NCBI GenBank assembly: GCA_002733205.1
Contig: NVUW01000006.1
Location: 1 to 64,000 of the forward strand
Direction: 5' to 3'
Source: Thalassobium sp.
GTDB lineage: Bacteria > Pseudomonadota > Gammaproteobacteria > Pseudomonadales > Oceanobacteraceae
DNA: 64,000 nucleotides
A program made the translations under genes and the position numbers. Under the pieces are notes generated by a model, which was not told where the DNA came from, ran no database searches, and worked only from the letters and a program-made list of their open reading frames with translations. This document shows, in pieces, positions 37,605 through 47,124 of the stretch (position 1 is the stretch's first letter; the number at the start of each line of letters is the position of its first letter).

Positions 37605-38546
37605 ATGCTAAGCAAAATATTCTCTGTGGCAGCGCTGTCTGCCGTGCTGTTTTCGGCTCAGGTGTCGGCCATGTCGGCAACCCCGGAAAGTGGTTATACC
37701 GCCACCAAATACCCCATCGTGCTGACTCACGGCCTTTATGGCTTTGACAGCCTGCTGGGTGTTGATTACTGGTACAAGGTTCCGGAAACCCTGCAGAAAG
37801 ATGGTGCCCGGGTGTTTGTTACCACCGTATCCAACTCTAATTCGCCGGAAATCCGTGGCGAGCAGCTGATTCCGCAAATTGAACAGATTCTGGCGCTTAC
37901 CGGTGCCGAAAAAGTTAACCTCATCGGTCACAGTCATGGTGGTCCGACTACACGTTATGTGGCCTCTGTGCGTCCTGATCTTATAGCGTCCGTTACCACC
38001 ATTGCCGGTGTTAACCGTGGTACTCCGGTCGCCGAAACCCTCAACGACTGGTCCAATGGTTCGAAAGAATTTGAAGGCCTGATCAAAACACTGGGTAACG
38101 CCCTGGCTGTCGCTATTAACTTCCTGTCCGGTGGTGATTACGATCAGGATATTCTGGCGTCCATGCGTTCTATGACCTTTGCCGAAACCGCAGCCTTTAA
38201 TCAGCAGCATCCGGGTGGCATTCCGACCACGGCCTGTGGTGAAGGGGATTATCAGTACAATGGTGTGCGTTACTACTCATGGAGTGGTGCCAAGCCGCTG
38301 ACCAACGTACTTGATCCTCTGGATCTGCTGACCGGTACGACCAGTCTGTTCTTTCCGGCCGGTGAGAAAAATGATGGTCTGGTCGGCTCCTGCGCCAGCC
38401 GTCTGGGGATGGTGATCCGTGATGATTTCCGCATGAACCATCTGGATGAAGTAAACCAGACTCTGGGGTTGCATGATCTGACCGAAACTGATCCGCTGAC
38501 GGTATTCCGTACCCACGCCAATCGTCTGAAAAACATCGGGTTGTAA
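37605..38546 (+). CDS. lipA: Secreted triacylglycerol lipase (family I.1/I.2)
   Basis: 313 residues with a signal peptide (MLSKIFSVAALSAVLFSAQVSA). The mature enzyme begins near YPIVLTHGLYGFDSLLGVDY. The nucleophile is Ser110 in GHSHGG; the candidate acid is in KNDGLVGSC and the His in RMNHLDEVNQ. Two Cys (TTACGEG and GSCASRL) would form the disulfide of this family; the Ca2+ region is also present. It hydrolyses long-chain acylglycerols and is exported by Sec and then type II secretion. The foldase gene follows by 3 nt. RBS AAGGAA. Confidence 0.92.
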   Translation: MLSKIFSVAALSAVLFSAQVSAMSATPESGYTATKYPIVLTHGLYGFDSLLGVDYWYKVPETLQKDGARVFVTTVSNSNSPEIRGEQLIPQIEQILALTGAEKVNLIGHSHGGPTTRYVASVRPDLIASVTTIAGVNRGTPVAETLNDWSNGSKEFEGLIKTLGNALAVAINFLSGGDYDQDILASMRSMTFAETAAFNQQHPGGIPTTACGEGDYQYNGVRYYSWSGAKPLTNVLDPLDLLTGTTSLFFPAGEKNDGLVGSCASRLGMVIRDDFRMNHLDEVNQTLGLHDLTETDPLTVFRTHANRLKNIGL

Positions 38547-38549
38547 GCC

Positions 38550-39545
38550 ATGAAGCCACTTCACGGTGCGCTGGGCTTAACACTGTCGGTGGTGGCGGTC
38601 GTCCTGCTGGTATCGGTCTGGCAGGACGATGTTCTGGTGCAGCGGGCTGAATTTCAGCCTGCGCGCACCGGCAGCGGAGCGGATTCCGCTGCTCCGCGGG
38701 CTGCCATGCCAGAGAATGCTGTTGATCTCACACAGCTGATGACGTTTCGTGGTGCCACGGTGGATGGTTATCTGCGAACCGATCATCGTGGGCAGCTGGT
38801 TATTGATATACAGCTGCGTCACTGGATGGATTTTTATCTGTCTGCTCAGGGCGAAGTACCGCTCGATGATTTATTGCTGACCATGCGCGCTCAAATACGC
38901 GGGTTGCCTGAGCCCGGACGCTCACAGGCAGAGAACATTCTGGATGAATATCTGGGCTATCTGGCGGCATTGGCTGACTATGATCGCGAAGCGCAGAAGC
39001 GGGTTGGAGAATCCGGGCTGGGTGAGCTGTCTGCGCGGGTTGCCTGGCAACAGCGCTTGCGCCGCGAATGGCTTGAGCCGCCAGTGGTCGAGGCGTTTTT
39101 TCAGGCAGATGAAGTGATGGATAACTACACGCTGGCGCGTCATCAACTGCGTGCGCAGGGCGCTGATGAGGCGCAGCTGGCGGAGTTGAACAGCAGTCTG
39201 CCGCAAGAGTTACAGCAGATGCGCGAGCAATCGCAGCAAGTGCTGACGCTGCAGCAGCAGGAACAAAAACTGCGTCAGCAGGGTTCCTCAGCGGCTGATA
39301 TTCAACAATGGCGTGAACAGCAATATGGCAAGGAGGCGGCTGAACGACTGGCAAAAGCCGATCAGCAGCAACAGCACTGGCAGCAGCGTTTGCAGGATTA
39401 TCAGCAATACCGTGATTCGCTGGCCTTGCAGGGGTTGGCGAATCAGGACCGTGAGTTGCTGCTGAAAACATACCGCAGCCGGCACTTTTCTGAAGCAGAG
39501 CAAAAGCGTCTTAACGCCGCCTTAACTCTTCTGGCTGGCGAATAA
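38550..39545 (+). CDS. lifO: Lipase-specific foldase (lipase chaperone)
   Basis: Membrane-anchored steric chaperone that folds the lipase in the periplasm. 331 residues with one N-terminal helix (about 8-24), a variable linker rich in Ala and Ser, and the signature RHWMDFYLSAQGE (consensus RxxFDY-LSAxGE). The rest is helical and Gln-rich, as in the known foldase structure. Paired with lipA. The last 24 nt overlap the convergent phosphatase gene. Confidence 0.92.
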   Translation: MKPLHGALGLTLSVVAVVLLVSVWQDDVLVQRAEFQPARTGSGADSAAPRAAMPENAVDLTQLMTFRGATVDGYLRTDHRGQLVIDIQLRHWMDFYLSAQGEVPLDDLLLTMRAQIRGLPEPGRSQAENILDEYLGYLAALADYDREAQKRVGESGLGELSARVAWQQRLRREWLEPPVVEAFFQADEVMDNYTLARHQLRAQGADEAQLAELNSSLPQELQQMREQSQQVLTLQQQEQKLRQQGSSAADIQQWREQQYGKEAAERLAKADQQQQHWQQRLQDYQQYRDSLALQGLANQDRELLLKTYRSRHFSEAEQKRLNAALTLLAGE

Positions 39546-40349
39546 GGCATCGGCCTGTTGCAGTAATTGCTGCAACGGGCTGAACAATGCCGGGACGGCC
39601 AGAATAATATTCTCTCCCACCAACTGTGGGTTTAATCCCTCCGCTACGGGATGAATGTGTCCAAATTGAACTCCGGCTTCGCGGGCAATTAATTGTGCGG
39701 CGGCAAAATCCCAGGGTTTGACCGTTTCGTAGTAACCATCCAGACGGCCACAGGCTACCCAGCAAATATCCAGCGCAGCGGAGCCCAGACGACGCACATC
39801 GGCACATTGTGTCAGTACCGCCTGCAAACGCTGCATCAGCTTTGGAATATCGTGTTTTTCATAAGGAAAGCCGGTGGCTATTAATGCACGGCGCATATCC
39901 TGTGTTGCGGCACACTGAATTGGCTGTTGATTCAGCCAAGCACCAAGGCCATTAATGGCACTGAATGTTTCGTTCAGAAACGGGTTATGCACAACAGCCA
40001 CCTGCGCTTCCCCGTGGTGATAGTACGCAATGGAAATGGCCACTTGCGGGTGCAGGTGAGCGTAATTTACGGTGCCATCAATCGGGTCGATAATCCACAG
40101 ATGCTCGCTGTCGGTCGGATTGTCCGGTGCCAGCTCTTCGGAAAGAATCTGATGTTGCGGAAAACGGGAGAGAATACCATCACGGATAATCTGGTCGGCG
40201 GCCACATCCGCCTGTGTGACCAGCTCGGTTCCCTGTTTAAACTGAATATCCAGCTGATGGCGCTGACGGGCAATTTCTTCCCCGGCCTGGCGGGCGAGCT
40301 GCAGGGCAACATCGTATAACGTTTGATTATCCACGGATGGGTCTCTCAT
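39522..40349 (-). CDS. Inositol monophosphatase family protein
   Basis: 275 residues from the ATG at 40349; an upstream in-frame GTG is possible and neither has a clear ribosome site. Metal and phosphate motifs are in order: ILSEELAP, WIIDPIDGTVNYAH and WDFAAAQLIAREAG. The family includes SuhB, inositol-phosphatases and CysQ; which activity applies cannot be told from sequence alone. It is convergent with and overlaps the foldase gene. Confidence 0.85.
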   Translation of the reverse strand: MRDPSVDNQTLYDVALQLARQAGEEIARQRHQLDIQFKQGTELVTQADVAADQIIRDGILSRFPQHQILSEELAPDNPTDSEHLWIIDPIDGTVNYAHLHPQVAISIAYYHHGEAQVAVVHNPFLNETFSAINGLGAWLNQQPIQCAATQDMRRALIATGFPYEKHDIPKLMQRLQAVLTQCADVRRLGSAALDICWVACGRLDGYYETVKPWDFAAAQLIAREAGVQFGHIHPVAEGLNPQLVGENIILAVPALFSPLQQLLQQADALFASQKS

Positions 40350-40441
40350 CTGGTTTTTGGGTACGTATGTCAGCACTGATGATTAGATGTATTCCAGAGC
40401 ACTTCGGAATGGCTCTGCGTCATACCGGAGAAATGTTTAGC

Positions 40442-43126
40442 CTAGTATTGCTGCAGCATTTTCTCTGCGGGCGGGCTTTGTTCCAGATAATTCTGGCGAA
40501 AAACAGCGGCCGGTACCGGCTTGCTGAAATAGTATCCCTGATAACTGTCACACGCCAGCGCCTGCAGCAGTGTCAGTTGCTGGTGGTTTTCCACACCTTC
40601 GGCGACCAGTTCAAGTTTCAGTGTTTTGGCCAGGGCAATAATGGCGCGGACAATGGCTTCGTCCTCCGGGTCGCTGTTGATTTCATTGATAAAAGCCCGG
40701 TCAATTTTCAGCTTACTGATCGGAAATTGTTTCAGATAGCTCAGTGACGAATAGCCGGTGCCGAAATCATCCATCGCAAAACGCACACCCAGCTTATTGA
40801 TGTTATCCAGAATTCTTAAATTCTCCTGCACATTATCCAGCAGCAGGCTTTCGGTGATTTCCAGCTCCAGATATTTTGGATCAAGGCCGCTGATGTTTAA
40901 TATTTCCTGGGTGCGCAGCACAAAAGCATCGTCCAGCTGGCGTACCGATACGTTAACCGAAATGGTCATATCCAGTGAAAACGTGTCATTCCATTCGCGG
41001 AACTGTTTGCAGGCTTCCATTAATGCCCAGTCACCAATCTCACGAATCAGCCCGGTTTCCTCGGCGATAGGAATAAAATCAGCCGGTGACACAACACCGG
41101 CACTTGGGTGTATCCAGCGGATTAATGCTTCTGCTCCCAATAACGTGTTATCAAACGTGTTGACCTGGGGTTGGTAGTACAGCTCAAACTCCTGATTTTT
41201 AACCGCACGGCGCAATTCATTTTCCAGGGTTAAGCGTGAATTCGCTTTTTGATTCATTTCTTCGGTATAAAACTGATAGCAGTTACCGCCACGGGATTTT
41301 GCCTGATACATCGCGGTATCGGCATTGCGCAGCAGTATATAAGACTCGCTGGAGTCATCCGGGCATACGCTGATGCCAATACTGCAACTGATTGAAAGTT
41401 TGTAGTGGTCAAGTTTATAGGTCTGGCTCACAGCTTTAATAATTTTGTCTGCCAGCTGCTCTATTTTCTTTGAATTTTCAGGATCGCTCACCATGACGAT
41501 AAACTCATCGCCGCCTAAGCGGGCAATCATGTACTGAGGATCAATCAGATGACGTAAACGGTCGGCGACCAGTTTCAGCAAACGATCTCCGACCTGATGA
41601 CCGAGAGAATCGTTAACCGTTTTAAAGCGATCCAAATCAATAAACAGCAGGGCAATTTTACCTTTATTGGGTTGCATGCGCTCAATGCTGTTAATCAGCT
41701 CGTCGTTAAAATAATAACGGTTGAAAAGTTCGGTCAGCGGATCGCGTGTGGCCAGGAACTCAACATGCTGTTGCGACAGCGTATGGTCGGTAATATCAAT
41801 CAACAGCCCTTCAAGGCGATAAGGCTGTTGTGCATTAAACAGCACCTGGCCACGGTCCATAATCCATTTTAATTCATGCTGCAGAGTCTGAACCCGGTAG
41901 GTGATTTTATAAGGCGTCCGGCTGTTGCAGTGGCTGTCAATTTCCTGCAGGTATCTTTCCTGATCATCAGGGTGGATATGGGCAAGCAGGCTTTGGCGTC
42001 CGGCGCGATCGCTGTCTTCGTCAGCAATAATGCGCAGGTCGCCACTGGTAATAAAGTTCAGCAGGTGTTCGGGCAAACTGATTTGATAAATACTGCCCGG
42101 GATATTGCTCATCAGCATATTGATAACGTTTTCTTTCTCGCCTAATGCGCGGCTTTCCTGCGAATAGCGATGTTCTTTTTGCAGCGTATTGTTGAGAACG
42201 TAGCGGTAGAGCTGCCAGCTGCCAGCCAGCAATATGAGCAGGAATAACACAGGCCAGATAATATCTTCCAGCCACAGACTGAGCAGGGAGGCCATTGGCA
42301 GCGAAACCATTTGCAGCAGTTGCAGTTGTGGATCAAAGCTGACGACCCCTAAGCGTTTAATGCCATCGAATTCGGTTTTATTAGAAAAATAAGCAAGCGT
42401 GGTTTCGCGATAGACGTCCGTGCGCAGGTTGAGGTCGTCACGTTGTCGTTCGCTGACGTTCTTGCCCAGAATCTGCTGGCGGCTGACCGGCAATGGCGAG
42501 GCAATTAACAGTACGCCGTTACCGCTGATAATACGTTGCGCGGAATGCTCCAGACTGCCGGCGGCCTGCCATTGCAGACCATTACTGCTGGTTGATGTCA
42601 GCAGGCAAGCAATCAGCGCTGTCTGTTGCTGCTGCATTGGCATGCAATAGGGCAGATAGTGCCCTTTATTGATCTGTACGGTACTGACAAAACCCGCATG
42701 TTGCTGGTGTCGTAACAGGTTCAGATCATCGTTGCTGAGATCGGGTGGAGTCTGCTGCGGGTCGGCACTGTCAAAGGAGCTGGCGAGCAGCTGGCCGTCG
42801 CGATGGTAAAGAGCAAGGTGGCTGTGTTGCGGTCGTGGTTTTTGCTTTTGGCGTAACCACTGTAATCCATCAAAGTCTGTGCTGTGGTTTTGCAGGTCGG
42901 TTCTGAGATCAAGCAGCTGGTGCTGAAGTTGCTGCTGCAGCAGCCGCGTGTTGCTCTGCGCGACGGCAACCAGTGCTTCAAGCTGGGTCAGGGTGCGTTG
43001 GCGGTTGGTTTCCCAGCTGCCGAACAGGTAAAGCAGAAGCAGCACGGCAAACAGCAGCAGCCCCAGCAGCACGCGGATACGCTGTGGCGGCATGGCTTTC
43101 AGAGTGTGCGTGATGCGGTTGAACAT
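40442..43126 (-). CDS. Membrane-bound PAS-GGDEF-EAL protein
   Basis: 894 residues. TM1 (about 18-38), a periplasmic region of about 250 residues (probably a sensory Cache-like domain), TM2 (about 288-310), a PAS-like domain (about 340-450), GGDEF (about 460-620) and EAL (about 635-885). The cyclase site is intact (ARLGGDEFIVM, near 537) and so is the phosphodiesterase site (GAEALIRW near 665; MDDFGTGYSSLSYL), so it could be bifunctional or switchable. It stands alone. Confidence 0.9.
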   Translation of the reverse strand: MFNRITHTLKAMPPQRIRVLLGLLLFAVLLLLYLFGSWETNRQRTLTQLEALVAVAQSNTRLLQQQLQHQLLDLRTDLQNHSTDFDGLQWLRQKQKPRPQHSHLALYHRDGQLLASSFDSADPQQTPPDLSNDDLNLLRHQQHAGFVSTVQINKGHYLPYCMPMQQQQTALIACLLTSTSSNGLQWQAAGSLEHSAQRIISGNGVLLIASPLPVSRQQILGKNVSERQRDDLNLRTDVYRETTLAYFSNKTEFDGIKRLGVVSFDPQLQLLQMVSLPMASLLSLWLEDIIWPVLFLLILLAGSWQLYRYVLNNTLQKEHRYSQESRALGEKENVINMLMSNIPGSIYQISLPEHLLNFITSGDLRIIADEDSDRAGRQSLLAHIHPDDQERYLQEIDSHCNSRTPYKITYRVQTLQHELKWIMDRGQVLFNAQQPYRLEGLLIDITDHTLSQQHVEFLATRDPLTELFNRYYFNDELINSIERMQPNKGKIALLFIDLDRFKTVNDSLGHQVGDRLLKLVADRLRHLIDPQYMIARLGGDEFIVMVSDPENSKKIEQLADKIIKAVSQTYKLDHYKLSISCSIGISVCPDDSSESYILLRNADTAMYQAKSRGGNCYQFYTEEMNQKANSRLTLENELRRAVKNQEFELYYQPQVNTFDNTLLGAEALIRWIHPSAGVVSPADFIPIAEETGLIREIGDWALMEACKQFREWNDTFSLDMTISVNVSVRQLDDAFVLRTQEILNISGLDPKYLELEITESLLLDNVQENLRILDNINKLGVRFAMDDFGTGYSSLSYLKQFPISKLKIDRAFINEINSDPEDEAIVRAIIALAKTLKLELVAEGVENHQQLTLLQALACDSYQGYYFSKPVPAAVFRQNYLEQSPPAEKMLQQY

Positions 43127-43195
43127 AGTCTGTCCCTGATACCCTGAAGAGCCCGGGAAAATGCAGGCTGGCCCCTCAGAAACAGAGTATAGAAG

Positions 43196-43843
43196 TCAGT
43201 TACCGTTGCTGCTCAGGTGTGGCTCTAACCAATTGTTCAGTACCGCAAGCACTGCATCACGCATCAGCGGTTGCGCGGCGGCTGTCGGGTGAATACCGTC
43301 GGCCTGCATCAGCTCTGGTCTGGTGGTGATACCCTCCAGCAGAAAAGGCAGCAGCAGCGTGTTGTGTTGTGTCGCCAGTTGCGAAAATACGTCGCGGAAG
43401 GCACTGGCATATCGCGCCCCATAGTTAGGCGGAATCTGCATGCCCAGCAAGAGAACGTCGCTGTTTGCCTGATTGGAAAGCATGATCATACGTTGCAGGT
43501 TTTTTTCGATCACGCGTACCGGTATACCACGCAGGCCATCGTTGCCGCCCAGCTCTATGATCGTCAGATCGGGTTGATGCTGTTGCAGCAATGCGGGCAG
43601 ACGTGTCAGGCCACCGCCAGTGGTGTCGCCACTGATGCTGGCATTCACTACCCGGGCACCGGGAACGCGTTGTTGCAGCGAATTCTGTAATAAAGCGACC
43701 CAGCCCTGTTGCACCGGCACGCCAAATCCGGCACTAATGCTGTCTCCGACAATCAGAATGAGTGGTTCTGCGCGCGCAGTCAGCGGCAGAGCCAGCAGTA
43801 TTAACAACGGCAAAGGAAGAAGTACTTTGACGGACAGCGGCAC
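43196..43843 (-). CDS. tesA: SGNH-family lysophospholipase/arylesterase TesA
   Basis: 215 residues from a GTG at 43843, chosen because AGG lies 8 nt upstream, the signal peptide (PLSVKVLLPLPLLILLALPL, then TARA) becomes normal and overlap with the divergent ybbA is avoided. Longer in-frame ATG starts exist. SGNH motifs: GDSISAGFGV (Ser near 35), GGNDGLRG, and DGIHPTAAAQ with the catalytic His. A periplasmic thioesterase/lysophospholipase. Divergent from ybbA-ybbP as in E. coli, which supports the name. Confidence 0.88.
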   Translation of the reverse strand: MPLSVKVLLPLPLLILLALPLTARAEPLILIVGDSISAGFGVPVQQGWVALLQNSLQQRVPGARVVNASISGDTTGGGLTRLPALLQQHQPDLTIIELGGNDGLRGIPVRVIEKNLQRMIMLSNQANSDVLLLGMQIPPNYGARYASAFRDVFSQLATQHNTLLLPFLLEGITTRPELMQADGIHPTAAAQPLMRDAVLAVLNNWLEPHLSSNGN

Positions 43844-43880
43844 AAACAGCCTGAGCAAGGCTCCTACAGAGGCTCGGCAC

Positions 43881-44582
43881 ATGACTGAAGCAGGCAGTAA
43901 TAAAGCAGACACCGGTTTTTCTCTCCGAATTCAGCAGCTGGGCAAAGTGGTGGATACCGGCGCCCAGCGGCTGACCATCTTGCAGGCTGTGAATATTGAG
44001 ATCAAGTCGGGTGAGAGCGTGGCCATTGTCGGTGCCTCCGGCAGCGGTAAATCAACCCTGCTGGGCATTATGGCCGGGCTGGATTTACCGACCACGGGCA
44101 GTGTGGAGCTACTGGGTCATGAACTGGGAACGCTGGATGAAGATCAGCGTGCGGCAGTGCGCGCTGAAGGCGTGAGTTTTGTGTTCCAGAACTTCCAGCT
44201 GCTGCCAGGCCTGACGGCATTAGAAAACGTGATGCTGCCGCTGGAGATCCGCGGTGTGCGTAATGCCCGTGACGAAGCCCGGCAACTGCTGACTCAGGTG
44301 GGTCTGGGCGAACGACAACTGCATTACCCGACGCAATTGTCCGGCGGCGAGCAGCAACGGGTTGCTATTGCCCGCGCCTTTGCCGGCAAGCCTGCGATTC
44401 TGTTTGCCGATGAACCGACCGGTAATCTCGACAGCAAAACCGGCGCGCAAATCGAAGACCTGTTGTTTGAGCTGAATCAGGCCGGCGGCACCACGCTGGT
44501 GCTGGTGACCCACGATGAACGTCTGGCGCAACGTTGCCAGCGCCGGGTGCACATGAACGCCGGTCGGCTGGAGGCGTTATGA
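43881..44582 (+). CDS. ybbA: ABC transporter ATP-binding protein YbbA
   Basis: 233 residues from the ATG at 43881; MacB/LolD-like ATPase. Walker A GASGSGKSTLLG, Q-loop FVFQNFQLLPGL, signature LSGGEQQRVAIARAFAG and Walker B ILFADEPTGNLDS are all intact. Its end overlaps ybbP (ATGA). The YbbAP complex is linked in E. coli to hydrophobic-compound handling next to TesA. Confidence 0.9.
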   Translation: MTEAGSNKADTGFSLRIQQLGKVVDTGAQRLTILQAVNIEIKSGESVAIVGASGSGKSTLLGIMAGLDLPTTGSVELLGHELGTLDEDQRAAVRAEGVSFVFQNFQLLPGLTALENVMLPLEIRGVRNARDEARQLLTQVGLGERQLHYPTQLSGGEQQRVAIARAFAGKPAILFADEPTGNLDSKTGAQIEDLLFELNQAGGTTLVLVTHDERLAQRCQRRVHMNAGRLEAL

Positions 44583-47077
44583 CGCTCTATCGCCAATGGC
44601 TGCTATCGCTGCGTCTGTTATTGCGCGAAGCGCGCAGTGGTGAGCTGACGTTAATTCTTGCGGCGCTGCTGATTGCCGTGACCTCTACCACCGCCATTGC
44701 GTTGTTCAGTGCCCGTCTTGATCTGGCCATGCAATCGCGTTCCAACGATTTACTCGGCGCCGATCTGCGCCTGCAATCGACCACGCCGATTGATTCTGCC
44801 TGGACGGAGCAGGCGCAGCAGCTGGGGCTGAAAACCAGCCAGACCCTGACCTTCCCTTCGGTGGTGTTGCATGGCGATGATATGTCGCTGGCGGCGATCA
44901 AAGCGGTGGATAAGGGCTATCCGCTGCGCGGTATTCTGCGCATCCGTGAGCAGGCCGCCGACAACGCCGCCGTCATCGCCGCAGCACAAGGCCCGGCGGC
45001 AGGTGAGGCCTGGGTGGAGCCGCGTTTGCTGGCATTGCTGAATGCGCAATTAGGCGATGAAGTTGAGCTGGGCACGACCCGGTTGCGCCTCAGTGCGGTG
45101 ATTATTGAAGAAAGTGACCGTGGCGGAAATTTTTATAATCTGTCGCCGCGGCTGATGATGAACTGGGCCGATCTGGAAGCCAGCGGCTTAACCGCTGCCG
45201 GCAGCCGCCTGAAGTGGCGCTTGCTGTTACTCGGCGATGAGCAGGCACTGGCGCAGTTGCGTAACTTCCGCGATCTGGCGCCCAATCAGACATTTGAATC
45301 ATTGGCCGACAGCAATCAGGCGATGGCCAACGCTCTCGATAAGGCGCGGCGTTATCTGGGCCTGGCGGCGATGCTGGCGGTGGTGCTGGCCAGTGTGGCG
45401 GTGGCGATCAGCGCCCAGCGCTATGCCAGTCGCCATTTTGATATCAGCGCGCTGATGCGTACCTTTGGTCTGGCGCGGGCACAGGTGTGGAATATCTACG
45501 CCTTACAGCTGTTGCAGCTGGGGCTGGTGGCGACGCTGGCCGGTCTGGCGCTGGCGGCTGGGCTGCAGGCGGGCTTGTTGGCGGTTCTGGGTGAACTGGT
45601 ACCGCAGCCGTTACCGGCTGCACCCTGGTCGGCCTGGCTGCTGGGGGCCAGCAGCGGTGTGCTGACCTTGCTCGGTTTTGCCTTGCCTTATCTGCTGCCG
45701 CTGGCGCGGGTCACGCCGCTGCGGGTGCTGCGCCGTGAGTTGCAGCCGGTGCCGTTATCGGGCTGGTTGATTACCTCGCTGGCGTTAATCGCTTTGACCC
45801 TGCTGCTGTTCCTGTTTACCCATGATCTGCCGATGACGCTGGGCATGATGGGCGGTGGTAGTTTGCTGGTGGTGATTATTCTGCTGGTGCTGAATGGTCT
45901 GATTCTGCACTTGCGCCAGCGCCTGGCGCAGCACGATTTGCCGTTAATGTGGCGTTTTGCCTGGCAACATCTGAGCCGCAACAGTCGCCAGAGTGCCGGA
46001 CAGATTCTCGCTTTTGCCCTGACCATGATGGTGATGCTGGTGATCGGCGCGCTGCGCAACGATCTGCTGGCCGACTGGCAGGCGAGCCTGCCGGACGATG
46101 CGCCCAATGTGTTCGCCATTAATATCCAGCCCTATGAAGTGGATGACTTCCGCCAGTCACTGCAGGACGCCGGGCTGGAAAGTCAGAAACTGTACCCGAT
46201 GGTGCCCGGCCGCCTGTTGCGCATTAATGATGTCAGTGTGCAGGAGCTGGCGGTGGCCGATGACCCGGCAATTAACCGCGATCTGGCGCTGACGTCGGAT
46301 CAGCAACTACCGGCCTCTAATGTCATTGAAGAGGGCAGCTGGCAAAGGCTGCTGGATGAGAGTGGGCAGGTATCGCTGGAGCAGCGTCTGGCCGGACGGC
46401 TGGGTGTCGGGCTGGGTGATACACTGGCATTCAGTGCCGCTGGGGTGGAATTCAGCGCGGTGGTGAGCAGTATCCGCAGTGTTGACTGGGGCACCATGAC
46501 ACCGAACTTTTACATGATGTTCTCCGCCGATGTGCTGGCGCAGTTGCCGGCTAACTACCTCACCAGTTTTTATGTGCCACCGGCATCTCAGGCGCAGCTG
46601 ACGGCACTGATTCGTCAGTATCCGGGAATTACCCTGCTGGATATGCAGGTGGTGCTGGGCCAGGTACAGGCACTGCTCAGTCAGGTCAGTCTGGCGGTGG
46701 AGCTGATTCTGCTGTTTGTACTGGTGGCGGCGCTGCTGGTGATGCTGTCGTCGCTGGTGGCGGCGTTACCAGAGCGTCTGCGCGAAGGCGCGGTGTTGCG
46801 CACCTTAGGGGCTGGTACCGCGTTATTGCGTCGCGGTCATCTGGCGGAATTTGCTTTGCTCGGTTTTATTTCCTCGTTGCTGGCATTGCTCGGTGCCGAG
46901 GCGATCTGTTTTGGTCTGTACCGTGGCCTGCTGTCGCTGCCATACGATGGCCTGGGCTGGGTGTGGTTATGGCTGCCTCCTCTGGCGGCGGTCATGCTGG
47001 CGCTGCCGGGCATGTGGCTGATGCGGCGCACGGTAACGGTCGCCCCACTTAGGGTATTGCGTGAGTTGGTGGAGTGA
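44579..47077 (+). CDS. ybbP: FtsX-type ABC permease YbbP
   Basis: 832 residues from the ATG overlapping the ybbA stop. TM1 is near residues 17-40, a large periplasmic part follows, then two FtsX-like blocks of three helices (about 245-390 and 690-825) with extra helices in the middle, as in YbbP-like proteins. Ends in the usual RRTVTVAPLRVLRELVE. It probably extracts a hydrophobic or lipid-linked molecule from the membrane with YbbA; the substrate is unknown. Confidence 0.9.
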   Translation: MTLYRQWLLSLRLLLREARSGELTLILAALLIAVTSTTAIALFSARLDLAMQSRSNDLLGADLRLQSTTPIDSAWTEQAQQLGLKTSQTLTFPSVVLHGDDMSLAAIKAVDKGYPLRGILRIREQAADNAAVIAAAQGPAAGEAWVEPRLLALLNAQLGDEVELGTTRLRLSAVIIEESDRGGNFYNLSPRLMMNWADLEASGLTAAGSRLKWRLLLLGDEQALAQLRNFRDLAPNQTFESLADSNQAMANALDKARRYLGLAAMLAVVLASVAVAISAQRYASRHFDISALMRTFGLARAQVWNIYALQLLQLGLVATLAGLALAAGLQAGLLAVLGELVPQPLPAAPWSAWLLGASSGVLTLLGFALPYLLPLARVTPLRVLRRELQPVPLSGWLITSLALIALTLLLFLFTHDLPMTLGMMGGGSLLVVIILLVLNGLILHLRQRLAQHDLPLMWRFAWQHLSRNSRQSAGQILAFALTMMVMLVIGALRNDLLADWQASLPDDAPNVFAINIQPYEVDDFRQSLQDAGLESQKLYPMVPGRLLRINDVSVQELAVADDPAINRDLALTSDQQLPASNVIEEGSWQRLLDESGQVSLEQRLAGRLGVGLGDTLAFSAAGVEFSAVVSSIRSVDWGTMTPNFYMMFSADVLAQLPANYLTSFYVPPASQAQLTALIRQYPGITLLDMQVVLGQVQALLSQVSLAVELILLFVLVAALLVMLSSLVAALPERLREGAVLRTLGAGTALLRRGHLAEFALLGFISSLLALLGAEAICFGLYRGLLSLPYDGLGWVWLWLPPLAAVMLALPGMWLMRRTVTVAPLRVLRELVE

Positions 47078-47087
47078 CAGGTCCTGA

Positions 47088-47102
47088 TGTTATTATGTAA
47101 CA
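47088..47102. promoter_or_regulatory. Zur-like box upstream of the COG0523 GTPase
   Basis: TGTTATTATGTAACA matches 12 of the 14 fixed positions of the gammaproteobacterial Zur core TGTTATANTATAACA. It lies 22 nt before the ATG and overlaps a -10-like TATTAT (47091-47096). Confidence 0.6.
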
Positions 47103-47124
47103 ATTCTGTTTTTGAGATCCTGTC

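Noticed and set aside
37385..37747. 120-codon plus-strand frame before and into lipA
   Set aside because: It overlaps the lipase signal peptide region in another frame, has no ribosome site and no family resemblance.
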